64,000 nucleotides of DNA from Rahnella inusitata (GCF_003263515.1 NZ_JYDE01000004.1:1-64000), one strand, 5' to 3'. Shown: positions 26,191-36,540, numbered from the stretch's first letter. The notes: generated by a model from the sequence alone, not told the origin. Numbers and translations are program-made.

Positions 26191-28272
26191 TTATTCCCCA
26201 CCGATGGTCGCGGTCATGCGGATCTGGCGGCTGTCGCTCATTTCCAGATTCGACATCACCACAATCTGCGGCAGTGAACGGCGCAGGAAACGTGACAACA
26301 GCGGACGCAGCGCGTGGTTCACCAGCAGAACCGGCGGCGCACCGAGCATATCCTGACGCTGTAATGCCGCTTCGGACTGCGTCAGCAGACGATCGGCCAG
26401 ACCCGGCTCGAGCCCGCCGCCGCTTTGCAATGCCTGTAACAGCAGGCGCTCCAGCGCGGTATCGAGCCCGATAACCTGCACTTCGCCGGTGCCAGGGAAC
26501 CATTGCTGAGTAATCGCACGGCCCAGGGCCACGCGTACGACCGAGGTCAGCTCGTTCGGATCCGGCTGGGTCGGCGCGTATTCTGCCAGCGTTTCAATAA
26601 TGGTGCGCATGTCGCGGATCGAGACGCGCTCGGACAGCAGGTTTTGCAGCACTTTGTGCATGTTGGTCAGCGAAATCACGCCCGGTATAAAGTCTTCGGT
26701 CAGTTTCGGCATTTCTTTGCTGACGCGATCCATCAGCTCCTGCGTTTCCTGACGGCCAAACAGCTCACGGGCGTGGAGGCTTATCAGGTGATTGAGGTGT
26801 GTTGCCACCACGGTGCTGGCCTCCACCACAGTGTAGCCCTGAATCTGCGCCTGTTCGCGCATCGCCGGTTCAATCCACACGGCGGCCAGACCAAAGGCCG
26901 GATCGACCGTCGGCTCACCCGGCAGCTCGCCAATCGCGCTGCCAGGATTGATCGCCATCCAGCGGCCCGGATGCGCCGTGCCGGTGCCAATTTCGACGCC
27001 TTTCATCAGAATACGGTAGCCCGCAGGCGGCAGTTCGAGGTTATCGCGGATATGGATAACCGGCGGCAGATAGCCCATTTCCTGCGCGAATTTCTTACGG
27101 ATACTACGGATACGCCCCAGCAGTTCGCCGTTTTGCGCGAAATCCACCATCGGGATCAGTCGGTAACCGACTTCCATCCCCAGCGGATCTTCCAGCTGAA
27201 CGTCCTGCCAGCTGGCTTCCACCAGCTGTTTGTTTTCGCCTTCGACCGGCGCGGCGACTTTCACCACCGGTTCTTTTTGTTCCTGACCACGGATCCACCA
27301 GGCCAGCGCCAGCAACCCGGTAGTGAACAGCAGGAAGACCAGATTCGGCATGCCCGGCACCATACCGAGTAATCCGAGCACACCGGCACTGAGCATCATG
27401 ACGCGCGGATTGCGGAACAGCTGGGTGACCATCTGCTCGCCGACGTCCTGATTGGTGCCGACGCGGGTCACTATCACACCCGCTGCGGTGGAGATCACCA
27501 GCGCGGGGATCTGCGCGACCAGACCGTCACCGATGGTCAGCAAGGTGTAGCTTTCCGCCGCGTGACCGAAATCCATGTCATGTTGCAGAACGCCGACCAG
27601 CAGGCCGCCGACAACGTTAATGATCATGATCATCAGACCGGCGACGGCGTCACCGCGCACGAACTTACTCGCACCGTCCATCGAACCGTAGAAGTCGGCT
27701 TCCTGCGTCACGTCGCTGCGGCGCTGTTTGGCTTCGTCTTCACCAATCAGACCGGCGTTGAGATCGGCGTCAATCGCCATCTGTTTGCCGGGCATGCCGT
27801 CGAGCACGAAACGCGCGCCCACTTCGGCGATACGCCCCGCACCCTTGGTGATAACCATAAAGTTAATCAGGACGAGGATGATAAAGACCACGATACCGAT
27901 GGCGAAATTACCGCCGACCAGAAAGTGGCCGAAGGCTTCGATCACCCGCCCTGCCGCCGCGCCGCCGGTGTGACCTTCCAGTAAAATCACACGGGTCGAG
28001 GCCACGTTGAGCGACAAGCGCAGCAACGTGGAGAACAGCAGAATGGTTGGGAATGCGGCAAAATCCAGGGTCCGCTGGGTGAACATCGCCACCAGCAGCA
28101 CCATGATGGACAGCGCGATATTAAAGGTAAACAGCAAGTCGAGCAGGAACGGCGGCAGCGGCAGCACCATCATCGACAGGATCATCAGAATCAGGATAGG
28201 GCCAGCCAGCACCTGCCATTGTCCGGACTTAAAGTTGGCGGGTAAACGCAGCATCGCGGCCAGATTAGCCAT
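26191..28272 (-). CDS. flhA: Flagellar export gate protein FlhA
   Basis: Core export gate of the flagellar type III secretion system in the inner membrane. 693 residues against 692 in E. coli. Eight N-terminal transmembrane helices (to about residue 330) include the FHIPEP signature region AEVGARFVLDGMPGKQMAIDADLNAG. A long cytoplasmic domain with the C-terminal LLVNHALRPLLSRFLRR docks chaperone-substrate complexes. ATG 28272 gives MANLAAMLRLPANFKS and overlaps the flhB stop by eight bases. A start 21 bases upstream was not chosen. Confidence 0.97.
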   Translation of the reverse strand: MANLAAMLRLPANFKSGQWQVLAGPILILMILSMMVLPLPPFLLDLLFTFNIALSIMVLLVAMFTQRTLDFAAFPTILLFSTLLRLSLNVASTRVILLEGHTGGAAAGRVIEAFGHFLVGGNFAIGIVVFIILVLINFMVITKGAGRIAEVGARFVLDGMPGKQMAIDADLNAGLIGEDEAKQRRSDVTQEADFYGSMDGASKFVRGDAVAGLMIMIINVVGGLLVGVLQHDMDFGHAAESYTLLTIGDGLVAQIPALVISTAAGVIVTRVGTNQDVGEQMVTQLFRNPRVMMLSAGVLGLLGMVPGMPNLVFLLFTTGLLALAWWIRGQEQKEPVVKVAAPVEGENKQLVEASWQDVQLEDPLGMEVGYRLIPMVDFAQNGELLGRIRSIRKKFAQEMGYLPPVIHIRDNLELPPAGYRILMKGVEIGTGTAHPGRWMAINPGSAIGELPGEPTVDPAFGLAAVWIEPAMREQAQIQGYTVVEASTVVATHLNHLISLHARELFGRQETQELMDRVSKEMPKLTEDFIPGVISLTNMHKVLQNLLSERVSIRDMRTIIETLAEYAPTQPDPNELTSVVRVALGRAITQQWFPGTGEVQVIGLDTALERLLLQALQSGGGLEPGLADRLLTQSEAALQRQDMLGAPPVLLVNHALRPLLSRFLRRSLPQIVVMSNLEMSDSRQIRMTATIGGE

Positions 28273-29416
28273 GGGTATCAGTCTCTCCTGCAAAATCCAA
28301 TGCTTCAGGCACCGGTAAATGTTGAGGTTTTTTAGGGATCAGTCCGCCTTCACGCTTCCAGCGTTTCAGCTGATAAACCCAGGCCAGAACTTCGGCGACC
28401 GCAGCGTAAAGCGCGGCCGGGATTTGCTGACCAATGTCGCTGTGCCGGTAAAGCGCACGCGCCAGCGGCGGCGCTTCCAGCATCGGAATTTTGTGTTCGG
28501 CACCCAGCTCTTTAATGCGCAACGCCACGTTGCCCGCACCTTTCGCCAGCACCTTCGGCGCGCTCATTTTGTCTTCACTGTATTGCAGCGCCACGGCGTA
28601 ATGCGTCGGGTTGGTGACAATCACGTCGGCCTTCGGCACATCGGCCATCATGCGGCGTCGGGCCATTGCACGTTGCTGCTGGCGGATACGCCCTTTGACG
28701 TGCGGATCACCCTCCTGACTTTTATGTTCGTCGCGGATGTCCTGCTTGCTCATACGCAGTTTTTTCAGGTTGCTCCAGATTTGCCAGAACACGTCGAACG
28801 CCACCATCGGCGTTAACCCGAAGACGACCAGCAGCCCGCAAAAAACCACCATATGCAGCGCTTCAGCGAGCGCCGGAATGGTCGGCTGGGCGATAAGCCG
28901 CAGCATCTCCGGCCATTTGTGCCACAGGTACATCCCCGCTACGCTGCCGACCAACGACGCTTTTAATATCGCCTTCAGCAGCTCCGCCAGCACCTGACCG
29001 GAAAACAGCCGCTTGAACCCGGCAATCGGATCCATGCGGCTGGCCTTAAATTCGAAAGATTTCGCGCTGAACATCAGCCCGCCCAGCAGCAGCGGCGCGG
29101 CGAGTGCGATCAAAATCAGCCCGCCGATCACCGGTATCAGCGCCATTACTGCGCGCCCGAGCAGCGAGGCCATTTGCTGCAACATCTGCCGGTCATTACC
29201 GATGACGTTGTGATCGAAATTCAGCCCCTGCGCAATCATCACGCCGAGCTGACGCGACATGGATTCGCCGGACATCCACAGCAGCGTCAGACCGCCGCCG
29301 AGCATCAGCATCGAGGTCAGCTCACGCGAGCGCGGGATCTGGCCTTCTTCACGGGCTTTTTCTAACCGGTGCGCCGTGGGGGCTTCACTTTTTTCGAGAT
29401 CGCTTTCTTCAGCCAC
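28265..29416 (-). CDS. flhB: Flagellar export switch protein FlhB
   Basis: Inner-membrane component that switches export specificity from hook to filament substrates. 383 residues with four transmembrane helices (about residues 30-210) and a cytoplasmic domain holding the autocleavage site NPTH in VTNPTHYAVAL. It begins MAEESDLEKSEAPTAHRLEKAREEGQ-like, normal for the family. First gene of flhBAE, which is expected to be a class 2 operon under FlhDC. Its promoter must lie in the 334-base gap before cheZ. Confidence 0.97.
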   Translation of the reverse strand: MAEESDLEKSEAPTAHRLEKAREEGQIPRSRELTSMLMLGGGLTLLWMSGESMSRQLGVMIAQGLNFDHNVIGNDRQMLQQMASLLGRAVMALIPVIGGLILIALAAPLLLGGLMFSAKSFEFKASRMDPIAGFKRLFSGQVLAELLKAILKASLVGSVAGMYLWHKWPEMLRLIAQPTIPALAEALHMVVFCGLLVVFGLTPMVAFDVFWQIWSNLKKLRMSKQDIRDEHKSQEGDPHVKGRIRQQQRAMARRRMMADVPKADVIVTNPTHYAVALQYSEDKMSAPKVLAKGAGNVALRIKELGAEHKIPMLEAPPLARALYRHSDIGQQIPAALYAAVAEVLAWVYQLKRWKREGGLIPKKPQHLPVPEALDFAGETDTHG

Positions 29417-29483
29417 CGGCGGTTCCTGTCAGGGTTTACCCGGCTTTAAAAAGCGACGGGCACAATTTTGCAAAACTCCCAAA

Positions 29484-29597
29484 GACATTGGAGTTGCAGC
29501 AAGGCAGCGAGTGAAAGAATCCCGATGAGCTGACATAAAGTCAGTGATTCGGGTGATTGAGCGACGCTAACGCCGCTGCAGCTTCAATGACGCAGGG
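29484..29597. repeat. ERIC-like (IRU) palindromic repeat
   Basis: The stretch can fold as one long imperfect hairpin: ACATTGGAGTTGCAGC at the left end pairs with GCTGCAGCTTCAATGA at the right. The centre reads GAATCCCGATGAGCTGACAT and AGTCAGTGATTCGGGTGA. This matches the central inverted repeat of enterobacterial ERIC elements, known from the ERIC1R and ERIC2 primer sites. Length near 115 bases fits a member slightly shorter than the standard 127. Confidence 0.8.
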
Positions 29598-29692
29598 ATA
29601 GCATGACAAAAGCGGCTAAGTCTGATGGATGGAACAGCGGGGATAAAAGTGGGTTATTCAACTGATGAATGTATTTATAGAAAATTGCGGAT

Positions 29693-29731
29693 AAGAAAAA
29701 CACCCCTCAGTGTGGCACTAAGAGGTGTTCT
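29693..29731 (-). terminator. Terminator of the chemotaxis operon after cheZ
   Basis: On the minus strand GAACACCTCTTAGTGCC... pairs back to form an AACACC / GGTGTT based stem, followed by TTTTTCTTAT. It starts about 20 bases beyond the cheZ stop codon. Confidence 0.8.
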
Positions 29732-29750
29732 TTGGAGAAAAACAGACGCA

Positions 29751-30395
29751 TCAGAAACCTAATGAATCCAGCAGATCATCGACCTGTTCCTGCGATGCCA
29801 CGACGCCGACACCGTTGGTATCGAGCTGCGGGCCGTTGAGCAGGCTGTCGTTTTCACGTTTCGCTCTGGCCTGTTGTTCAGGAATGTTTTCCATCAGCAC
29901 CATCAGCAGCTGATTTTCAATTTCCTGCACCACGGTCATCATGCGTTTGATCACCTGACCAGTCAGATCCTGGAAGTCCTGCGCCATCATGATTTCCATC
30001 AACTGTGCGTTGGTGAAACCGGTGTGCTCTGGCACTTCTTTCAGGTAGCCGCGGGTATCGGAGACCAGTTCGCGTGCATCCGACAGTTCGATCGGATTCT
30101 CAAACCATTCATCCCAACGCTTATCGAGCTTTTTCGCGCCGGATTCCAGTTTGTTCTGAACAGGCTGCGCCGCTTCAACACAGTTGAGCGCACGTTCGGC
30201 CGCCTGTGCGGTCATGGTGACGACGTAATCGAGACGATCGCGCGCATCAGGAATCGCTTCAGCCGCCTGAGCAATGGCCTGATCCAGGCCAAGTTCACGC
30301 ATACTGTCACGTAACATACGAGTCAGTTGCCCAATGCGGGCGATGATATCGCCCGCGGTTGCTGCATCATTTGCAGGCATTGGTATCTCTGCCAT
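29751..30395 (-). CDS. cheZ: CheY-P phosphatase CheZ
   Basis: Dephosphorylates CheY-P so that the flagellar signal decays quickly. 214 residues, exactly the E. coli length. It is largely helical (long four-helix bundle). The catalytic region is [16 protein letters not shown], where the second Gln is the active-site glutamine. The C-terminal peptide [16 protein letters not shown] is the CheY-binding tail. It lies 8 bases after cheY as last gene of the operon. Confidence 0.97.
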   Translation of the reverse strand: MAEIPMPANDAATAGDIIARIGQLTRMLRDSMRELGLDQAIAQAAEAIPDARDRLDYVVTMTAQAAERALNCVEAAQPVQNKLESGAKKLDKRWDEWFENPIELSDARELVSDTRGYLKEVPEHTGFTNAQLMEIMMAQDFQDLTGQVIKRMMTVVQEIENQLLMVLMENIPEQQARAKRENDSLLNGPQLDTNGVGVVASQEQVDDLLDSLGF

Positions 30396-30403
30396 AAGTA
30401 CTC

Positions 30404-30793
30404 CTACATGCCCAGTTTTTCGAAGATTTTGCCCAGCTTTTCTTCCAGCGTGGCGGCGGTAAATGGCTTCACGACATAACCACTGGCACCAGCCTGCGCG
30501 GCGGCCACGATGTTTTCTTTTTTCGCTTCGGCGGTGACCATCAGTACCGGCAGTTTTGCCAGTGCGGCATCAGCGCGGATCGTTTTGAGTAAATCCAGAC
30601 CGTCCATGTTAGGCATGTTCCAGTCGGATACCACGAAGTCAAAACCCCCGGCGCGCAGTTTGTTCAGCGCATCAACGCCATCTTCTGCTTCTTCCACGTT
30701 CTGGAAGCCCAGCTCTTTCAACAGGTTGCGAACAATACGACGCATGGTAGAGAAATCGTCTACTACCAGGAATCTCAGATTTGGATCGGCCAT
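30404..30793 (-). CDS. cheY: Chemotaxis response regulator CheY
   Basis: Single receiver domain that, when phosphorylated by CheA, binds FliM and FliN and makes the motor turn clockwise. 129 residues. Acidic pocket Asp12/Asp13 in VVDDFS, phospho-acceptor Asp57 in [12 protein letters not shown], Thr in MVTAEAK, and Lys in YVVKPF are all present. It lies between cheB and cheZ with a 46-base gap to cheB. Confidence 0.98.
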   Translation of the reverse strand: MADPNLRFLVVDDFSTMRRIVRNLLKELGFQNVEEAEDGVDALNKLRAGGFDFVVSDWNMPNMDGLDLLKTIRADAALAKLPVLMVTAEAKKENIVAAAQAGASGYVVKPFTAATLEEKLGKIFEKLGM

Positions 30794-30839
30794 GTTTTAT
30801 CTACTCCTAAGGTTTGCTACCCAGCGCAAGGCTGAAAAA

Positions 30840-31889
30840 TTAAATACGTAATGCCTGACCGGCTGATATTTGTGCCAGCATTCGCTGACTGATTTGGCTG
30901 AGATCCACCACTTCATTGACGCCACCGGTGGCGATAGCCTCACGAGGCATACCGAAAACCACACAACTGGCTTCATTTTGTGCCAGGGTATACGCCCCTG
31001 CGCGATGCATCTCCAGCATGCCGGCGGCGCCGTCATTGCCCATTCCTGTCAGGATCACCCCGACAGCATTGCGTCCGGCGAACTGCGCCACCGAACGAAA
31101 TAACACGTCAACCGACGGACGATGGCGGTTCACCGCCGGGCCGTCGTTCAACTTAACCTGATAGTTAGCACCACTACGCGTCAGCTCCATATGCCTGTCA
31201 CCCGGCGCGATGTACGCGTGTCCCGGTAAAACGCGCTCGCCGTCTTCGGCCTCTTTCACCGTTATCTGACACAGCTTGTTCAGACGTTCGGCAAATGAGC
31301 GCGTGAACCCCGGCGGCATGTGCTGGGTGATCATCAGCGCCGGACAGGTCGGCGGCAGCGGCTGCAACACGTGGCGTATCGCCTCGGTGCCGCCGGTGGA
31401 AGATCCGATCGCGATCAGCTTTTCACTGCTGAGCAGCGGCGTATGACTGAGCATGCGCGGCTGGTCGAGATTGACGCTTTTGTTCAGTCGCGCTTTCGAC
31501 GCGGTGCGGATCTTGTCGGCAATCATTTCGCTGTACGCCAGCATCCCTTCGCGGATGCCCAGCTGAGGTTTGGTCACGAAATCAATTGCTCCCAGCTCCA
31601 GCGCCCGTAGCGTGATTTCCGAGCCTTTACCGGTCAGCGATGACACCATAACCACCGGCATCGGGCGCAGACGCATCAGTTTTTCCAGAAAATCCAGCCC
31701 GTCCATGCGCGGCATTTCGACATCCAGCGTCAGCACATCCGGGTTAAATTTCTTGATCAGATCGCGTGCGACCAGCGGATCCGGCGCGGTGGCCACCATT
31801 TCCATATCGGGATGGCTGTTAATGATTTCTGTCATCAGCTGACGCATTAACGCCGAGTCATCGACGCTCAATACTCTGATTTTATTCAT
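30840..31889 (-). CDS. cheB: Chemotaxis protein-glutamate methylesterase/deamidase CheB
   Basis: Removes methyl groups from receptors and deamidates Gln, giving adaptation. 349 residues: N-terminal receiver domain with Asp56 in [12 protein letters not shown], a linker, and a C-terminal esterase domain. Its catalytic triad is visible as Ser in [10 protein letters not shown], His in [10 protein letters not shown] and Asp in [11 protein letters not shown]. Its start codon shares one base with the cheR stop (TAATG), a sign of translational coupling. Confidence 0.97.
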   Translation of the reverse strand: MNKIRVLSVDDSALMRQLMTEIINSHPDMEMVATAPDPLVARDLIKKFNPDVLTLDVEMPRMDGLDFLEKLMRLRPMPVVMVSSLTGKGSEITLRALELGAIDFVTKPQLGIREGMLAYSEMIADKIRTASKARLNKSVNLDQPRMLSHTPLLSSEKLIAIGSSTGGTEAIRHVLQPLPPTCPALMITQHMPPGFTRSFAERLNKLCQITVKEAEDGERVLPGHAYIAPGDRHMELTRSGANYQVKLNDGPAVNRHRPSVDVLFRSVAQFAGRNAVGVILTGMGNDGAAGMLEMHRAGAYTLAQNEASCVVFGMPREAIATGGVNEVVDLSQISQRMLAQISAGQALRI

Positions 31890-32761
31890 TACCTCTCCTT
31901 GGCGAGGCCATAGACGGTCTGGCCGCGCAAATAAAATTCCCGGCTGATCTGGCTGAAGTTTTCAGAGTGTCCGGCGAACATCAGGCCACCCGGCTTAAGT
32001 AACGGAACGAATCGACGTAAAATTTTCTCCTGTGTTTCTTTATCGAAATAAATCATCACATTACGGCAGAAAATTGCATCGAATGGCCCGTTCAGCTGCC
32101 ACTGGTTCGCCAGTAAATTCAGTTGCTGGAACGCCACCATCTGCGTCAGTTCCGGACGGGCGCGCACCAGACCACTGTGCGGGCCGGTGCCTTTAAGAAA
32201 GAACTTCTGCAACTGCTGCGGACTGAGCGTGCGTAATTCTTCCTGGCGATAGACGCCCGCCGTGGCTTTTTCCAGCACCTGAGTATCAATGTCGCTGGCC
32301 TGGATGCGACAGTTGGCCATCCGCGGCCCCAGCGCTTCGCTCAGGGTCATGGCGATGGAGTACGGCTCTTCGCCCGTTGAGGCGGCCGTGCTCCAGACGC
32401 TGTAGTTATTTGGTCGCGAACGCGCATGCTCGGCAAGGATCGGGAAGTGGTGCGCTTCACGGAAAAATGCCGTCAGGTTGGTGGTCAGCGCATTAATAAA
32501 CGCCTGCCACTCCGCGCTGCTGGTATCACTTTCCAGCATGGCCAGATAGCTGCCGAAATCGTTCAGCCCGAGGATCCGCAACCGACGGACCAGCCGGTTG
32601 TAGACCATCTCCCGTTTGTGGTCCGCCAGCACGATACCCGCGCGCTGGTAGATGAGTTCGCTTATCCGACGGAAATGGATATCTGACAGCGGTAAACGCT
32701 GGATCATCTGTGCCATGATCGAGGTGTTATCAGTACTCATTGGCGAGCCTGGTTGATTCAT
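31889..32761 (-). CDS. cheR: Chemotaxis protein methyltransferase CheR
   Basis: Methylates receptor glutamates with S-adenosylmethionine. 290 residues. The N-terminal helical domain contains [11 protein letters not shown]. The methyltransferase domain has [15 protein letters not shown] as the cofactor loop, and [13 protein letters not shown] near the C-terminal part. The beta-subdomain that binds the receptor pentapeptide NWETF is present, and both receptors upstream end in NWETF. I chose the ATG at 32759-32761, preceded by GGAG. An internal ATG 21 bases later is possible. Confidence 0.95.
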   Translation of the reverse strand: MNQPGSPMSTDNTSIMAQMIQRLPLSDIHFRRISELIYQRAGIVLADHKREMVYNRLVRRLRILGLNDFGSYLAMLESDTSSAEWQAFINALTTNLTAFFREAHHFPILAEHARSRPNNYSVWSTAASTGEEPYSIAMTLSEALGPRMANCRIQASDIDTQVLEKATAGVYRQEELRTLSPQQLQKFFLKGTGPHSGLVRARPELTQMVAFQQLNLLANQWQLNGPFDAIFCRNVMIYFDKETQEKILRRFVPLLKPGGLMFAGHSENFSQISREFYLRGQTVYGLAKER

Positions 32762-32830
32762 GGTGCAGCTCCAGTAACGAACAGGTGGTACTTCTAAACC
32801 TTTTGTGACGCTTCATCGCAACCCGGTCTG

Positions 32831-34501
32831 TCAGAAGGTTTCCCAGTTATCTGCCGATCCCGCACGCGCGGTCGCAGGGAGTAACGCAGGTTGTGTCACC
32901 TGACGCGGTGTAAAGCCGGAGACCTGACCGTTGCGCGGTTGTAACACGCCATCGGAAGTCGCTAAGCGGAACACCGAGACCGCACGGGTCAGATTCTCAG
33001 ACTCCACTTCCAGCGCATGGGTGGAAGACGCGGCCTGCTGAACCAGCGTGGCGTTCTGCTGGGTTACCTGATCCATCTGCGTGACGGCAATCGAGACCTG
33101 CTCGATACCGCGACTCTGCTCGTCCGACGCCGAGGCGATTTCGCCCATGATGTCGGTGACGCGGGTCACGGCGCGCACGATGTCATCCATCGTGTTACCG
33201 GCGGATTCCACCAGTGCCGACCCCTGACTGACACGGCTGACGGATTCATCAATCAGCGCTTTAATCTCTTTCGCAGCCTGCGCGCTGCGCTGCGCCAGAC
33301 TGCGCACTTCACCGGCGACTACGGCAAATCCGCGACCTTGTTCACCCGCACGGGCGGCTTCTACGGCGGCATTCAGCGCCAGAATGTTGGTCTGGAATGC
33401 AATGCCGTCGATGACGCTGGTGATGGCACTGATTTTCTTCGAGCTGCCGGCGATGTCATTCATGGTTTTCACCACGTTGCCGGTCAGTTCGCCGCCCTTC
33501 TCCGCGGTGTTTGACGCATCGCGTGCCAGCTGCGTTGCCTGACGGGCGTTTTCCGCATTCTGTTTCACGGTCGCGGTCAGTTGCTCCATGCTGGCGGCGG
33601 TTTCTTCCAGTGCTGAAGCCTGCTGTTCAGTACGCGCAGATAAATCTGTGTTACCGACAGCGATACCTTTCAGGCCGGAAAACATGGTGTCTGCGCCATG
33701 ACGCACGGTGCGCACGGTGTTGGCCAGCGACTGTTGCATCTGTTGCAGGCTGTCGAGCATGACTTTGATTTCGTAGCGGCCTTCAACAGCGATCGGTGCC
33801 GAAATATCGCCCGCGCCGATGCGGTCAAAATGCCCGCGCATGACGGTCAGCGGCGTAAACAGGATCCGACGGGTGATGATCAACGCCAGCGCGGTTAACA
33901 GCACCAGCAGAACAATAATCACCGACGTATTTACCATCACGTTCTGATAAGACTCGACCGTTTGCTGCTGCGCCTGCTGGAAACGTCCGCCGACATACTC
34001 GGTGTAATTGCCGACGTCTTTCTGGAACTGATCCTGATATTTCTGTGCCGGGCCGTTAAGAAAGCCCTGCATGTCGCCCGCTGAAAGCATATCGTTCAGC
34101 GATTGCAACATATCGTGCAGTTGCTGGTAGCTGGCTTTGTTCACCGCCGTCAGTTCCGCTGCTTTCTCGGTTCTGCGTGGTAGCGCCAAAAATGCCGCAT
34201 AAGCGTCTTCGGCTTTTTTCAGGCTGGCTTTGGCATCGGCCATCAGCTGCGTGATGTTGTCCTGTGGCTGTTTGAGTGCCAGACGCGTTGCCGCGCGGTT
34301 GAGCGTATTACGGGTTTGCAGCAGATATGACCAACTCTGGCTCAGCGCATCGCGTTGCTGAGTCGTATTTGAAATCTGTTCGAAGTTTGTTTTATCCGTG
34401 TGGGCGGCGTACAGCGATAAACCGCTGTTAACCAGTTGCATCACAAAAAACACTAACAACAGTAAAAACATGCAGGTGGACACACGGATGTGCTTAAACA
34501 T
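32831..34501 (-). CDS. Methyl-accepting chemotaxis receptor, Tap-like
   Basis: Transmembrane chemoreceptor of 556 residues: helix one (about 7-30), a periplasmic four-helix ligand domain, helix two (about 190-212), HAMP, and a cytoplasmic signalling bundle with the invariant hairpin tip [20 protein letters not shown]. It ends in NWETF, the CheR/CheB tether. The N-terminus and HAMP resemble E. coli Tap, a dipeptide receptor, but Tap lacks NWETF. The Arg64, Arg69 and Arg73 pattern of amino-acid receptors is kept (RNTLNRAATR), while the Thr in the second binding helix (PTQ in Tsr and Tar) is Ala (PAQKYQ). The ligand is therefore uncertain. It lies 69 bases after the Tsr-like gene. Confidence 0.88.
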   Translation of the reverse strand: MFKHIRVSTCMFLLLLVFFVMQLVNSGLSLYAAHTDKTNFEQISNTTQQRDALSQSWSYLLQTRNTLNRAATRLALKQPQDNITQLMADAKASLKKAEDAYAAFLALPRRTEKAAELTAVNKASYQQLHDMLQSLNDMLSAGDMQGFLNGPAQKYQDQFQKDVGNYTEYVGGRFQQAQQQTVESYQNVMVNTSVIIVLLVLLTALALIITRRILFTPLTVMRGHFDRIGAGDISAPIAVEGRYEIKVMLDSLQQMQQSLANTVRTVRHGADTMFSGLKGIAVGNTDLSARTEQQASALEETAASMEQLTATVKQNAENARQATQLARDASNTAEKGGELTGNVVKTMNDIAGSSKKISAITSVIDGIAFQTNILALNAAVEAARAGEQGRGFAVVAGEVRSLAQRSAQAAKEIKALIDESVSRVSQGSALVESAGNTMDDIVRAVTRVTDIMGEIASASDEQSRGIEQVSIAVTQMDQVTQQNATLVQQAASSTHALEVESENLTRAVSVFRLATSDGVLQPRNGQVSGFTPRQVTQPALLPATARAGSADNWETF

Positions 34502-34569
34502 GGGTAGCCTCTTTATGTGCCGGCCCTGACCGGCACAGTATTTCTTATAATTATTGCGATGTACGTGGC

Positions 34570-36264
34570 TTAAAAAGTTTCCCAGTTTTCAGTCAGATTG
34601 CTCTCAGACGCGCCACCTGTACCGGCTTTAGAACCTGACAGGTTTGGCGTCAATAAAGGCAGTCTTGACGAAGACGAAGTTACCGGGCGCACGCTGTTTG
34701 TTACGGACTGACTCAGGGTAAACACCGCCACCGATTGCGTCAGCAGGCTCGCCTGCTCTTCCAGCGCCGCCGAGGCGGACGCGGATTCTTCAACCAGTGA
34801 GGCGTTCTGCTGGGTCACCCGATCCATTTCGGTAATCGCCTGTGCGACCTGCTCAATCCCGCGGCTTTGTTCATCCGATGCCGAGGTGATTTCGCCCATG
34901 ATGTCAGTGACGCGGGTTACCGCATTCACCATGTCATTCATGGTTTCACCGGCACTTTCTGCCAGTACCGAACCGGTATTAATGCGGCTGACGGAGTCGT
35001 CTATCAGACCTTTAATTTCTTTTGCTGCCTGTGCGCTGCGCTGCGCCAGGCTGCGGACTTCACCGGCCACCACCGCAAATCCGCGACCCTGTTCACCGGC
35101 ACGCGCGGCTTCCACCGCGGCATTCAGTGCCAGAATGTTAGTCTGGAAGGCGATGCCGTCGATCACACCGGTAATATCGGTGATTTTCTTCGAGCTGCTG
35201 GCAATGTCGTTCATGGTTTCGACCACGTTCGCCACCACTTTGCCGCCTTTAAGCGCCGTTTCCGACGCGCTCAGTGCCAGCTGGCTGGCCTGACGGGCGT
35301 TTTCGGCGTTCTGTTTCACAGTGGCAGTCAGCTGCTCCATGCTGGCGGCGGTTTCTTCCAACGCCGACGCCTGTTCTTCAGTACGGGAAGAGAGATCGCT
35401 GTTACCGGCAGAGATTTCGCTCGCGCCGCTGTAAATCGCGTCTGCGCCATGGCGCACGCCGGATACCGTACGAATCAATTCTTCCTGCATGTACTTGAGA
35501 CTATCGGCAAGCTGGCCGATTTCATTACGGCTTTTCACCACTATTTCGTGCGTCAGATCACCGGTCGCGATTTTGCGGATGGTAATGACGATATTTTTCA
35601 GCGGATGAATCAAAATGCGCTGCACGCCGACCCACGCCAGAACGATGATAATCGCCAATACAATCAGTACGGTGCCCAGCATCCACAACGCGTGGCTGAA
35701 GGAGTTCTCGCTGACTTTCACGGCCTCGTCATACAGATGGTCGTTTTGATCGATATAGGACACGAACGCTTTTTCGAAGTTATCCTGATACTTCTGCGTC
35801 GGCTGTTCGAAGAAATCATTGATGCGCCCGAGACCAATCAGCTCAATCAGTTCCGCCAGAGCGTCATGCAGCACCTGATATTGTTTTTTAGCTTCTGCCG
35901 CTAACGCCGGGTTCTGGCTGGCATCTACCGGAATTTTTTGATAGTTGGCAAAGTGCTGATCGGCAATTTTCAGATCCTGAGTCGCCGTGTCGACAAGCTC
36001 TTTAACAGTCGCGCCGCTGCCCATCTGGTTCGCGTCGAGCATAAAACGAATACCCGCGCGGTTAAGCGTGTTACGGGTTTGCAGCAAGTAGATCCAGCTG
36101 GCGTTAAATTCCGCCTGCTGTAAACGGATCTGTTGCGACGTGGTGAAATTGTCTTTGTCCGTCTTCAGTGATTTGAAGAACAGGCCACCGGATACCAACT
36201 GTAAAGCACCGAAGACCACCAGTAAGATCACGATGCCCGTGACCACTTTCATACGGTTGAACAT
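34570..36264 (-). CDS. tsr: Methyl-accepting chemotaxis receptor, Tsr-like (serine)
   Basis: 564-residue receptor with transmembrane helices near residues 7-30 and 190-213, HAMP and signalling domains, and a C-terminal NWETF. Ligand-site residues follow Tsr: Arg64 in [12 protein letters not shown] and [10 protein letters not shown], with the two Phe and Thr of the serine pocket. This supports a serine receptor rather than an aspartate receptor (Tar). In E. coli tsr is elsewhere and tar occupies this place, so the symbol reflects sequence, not position. A good sigma-28 promoter lies 36 bases upstream, making this the first gene of a tsr-tap-like-cheRBYZ transcription unit. Confidence 0.88.
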   Translation of the reverse strand: MFNRMKVVTGIVILLVVFGALQLVSGGLFFKSLKTDKDNFTTSQQIRLQQAEFNASWIYLLQTRNTLNRAGIRFMLDANQMGSGATVKELVDTATQDLKIADQHFANYQKIPVDASQNPALAAEAKKQYQVLHDALAELIELIGLGRINDFFEQPTQKYQDNFEKAFVSYIDQNDHLYDEAVKVSENSFSHALWMLGTVLIVLAIIIVLAWVGVQRILIHPLKNIVITIRKIATGDLTHEIVVKSRNEIGQLADSLKYMQEELIRTVSGVRHGADAIYSGASEISAGNSDLSSRTEEQASALEETAASMEQLTATVKQNAENARQASQLALSASETALKGGKVVANVVETMNDIASSSKKITDITGVIDGIAFQTNILALNAAVEAARAGEQGRGFAVVAGEVRSLAQRSAQAAKEIKGLIDDSVSRINTGSVLAESAGETMNDMVNAVTRVTDIMGEITSASDEQSRGIEQVAQAITEMDRVTQQNASLVEESASASAALEEQASLLTQSVAVFTLSQSVTNSVRPVTSSSSRLPLLTPNLSGSKAGTGGASESNLTENWETF

Positions 36265-36299
36265 GTTGTACCTTTTTAAATGAGAATTATCTGGAAGGG

Positions 36300-36326
36300 T
36301 TATCGGCAGGATCGGGGGGAACTTTA
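36300..36326 (-). promoter_or_regulatory. Sigma-28 (FliA) promoter of the receptor-cheRBYZ unit
   Basis: Read on the minus strand, TAAAGTTC (36326-36319), an 11-base spacer and GCCGATAA (36307-36300) match the flagellar class 3 consensus TAAAGTTT-N11-GCCGATAA with one mismatch. It is 36 bases upstream of the Tsr-like start codon. Confidence 0.92.
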
Positions 36327-36540
36327 TGTGATGGGGATCGAAAAATTTTGCGGATTAGGTGGAGGGTTTAAATCAAAACCGTGGGCGTCGGCCTGTCGCC
36401 GCCGCCCGATTTGCCCGCCAGGCTTTAAACTGCGCGCTGACGCTGGAACGAGGGGCTTGTTCTGTGACTACGGCGTTTGGTGAGGGTTGTTCGCTTCATT
36501 TCAGTGGCATCAACATTCTCTGCCTGATGCCAGTCCTGTT

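Larger units (their letters stand above)
29417..29750. other. flhB-cheZ intergenic region
   Basis: About 330 bases with no gene. It holds the flhB promoter region next to flhB, an ERIC-like palindromic repeat in the middle and the cheZ terminator at the far end, each listed separately. Confidence 0.7.

Noticed and set aside
26503-27372. Long plus-strand frame inside flhA
   Set aside because: Antisense shadow of a GC-rich real gene; His/Arg-rich translation typical of such shadows.
34867-35904. Long plus-strand frame (345 codons) inside the Tsr-like receptor gene
   Set aside because: Antisense shadow; the receptor frame has complete domain structure.
32831-36264. Recent tandem duplication of receptor genes by recombination
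   Set aside because: Signalling domains are alike in all such receptors; ligand domains differ too much for a recent copy.
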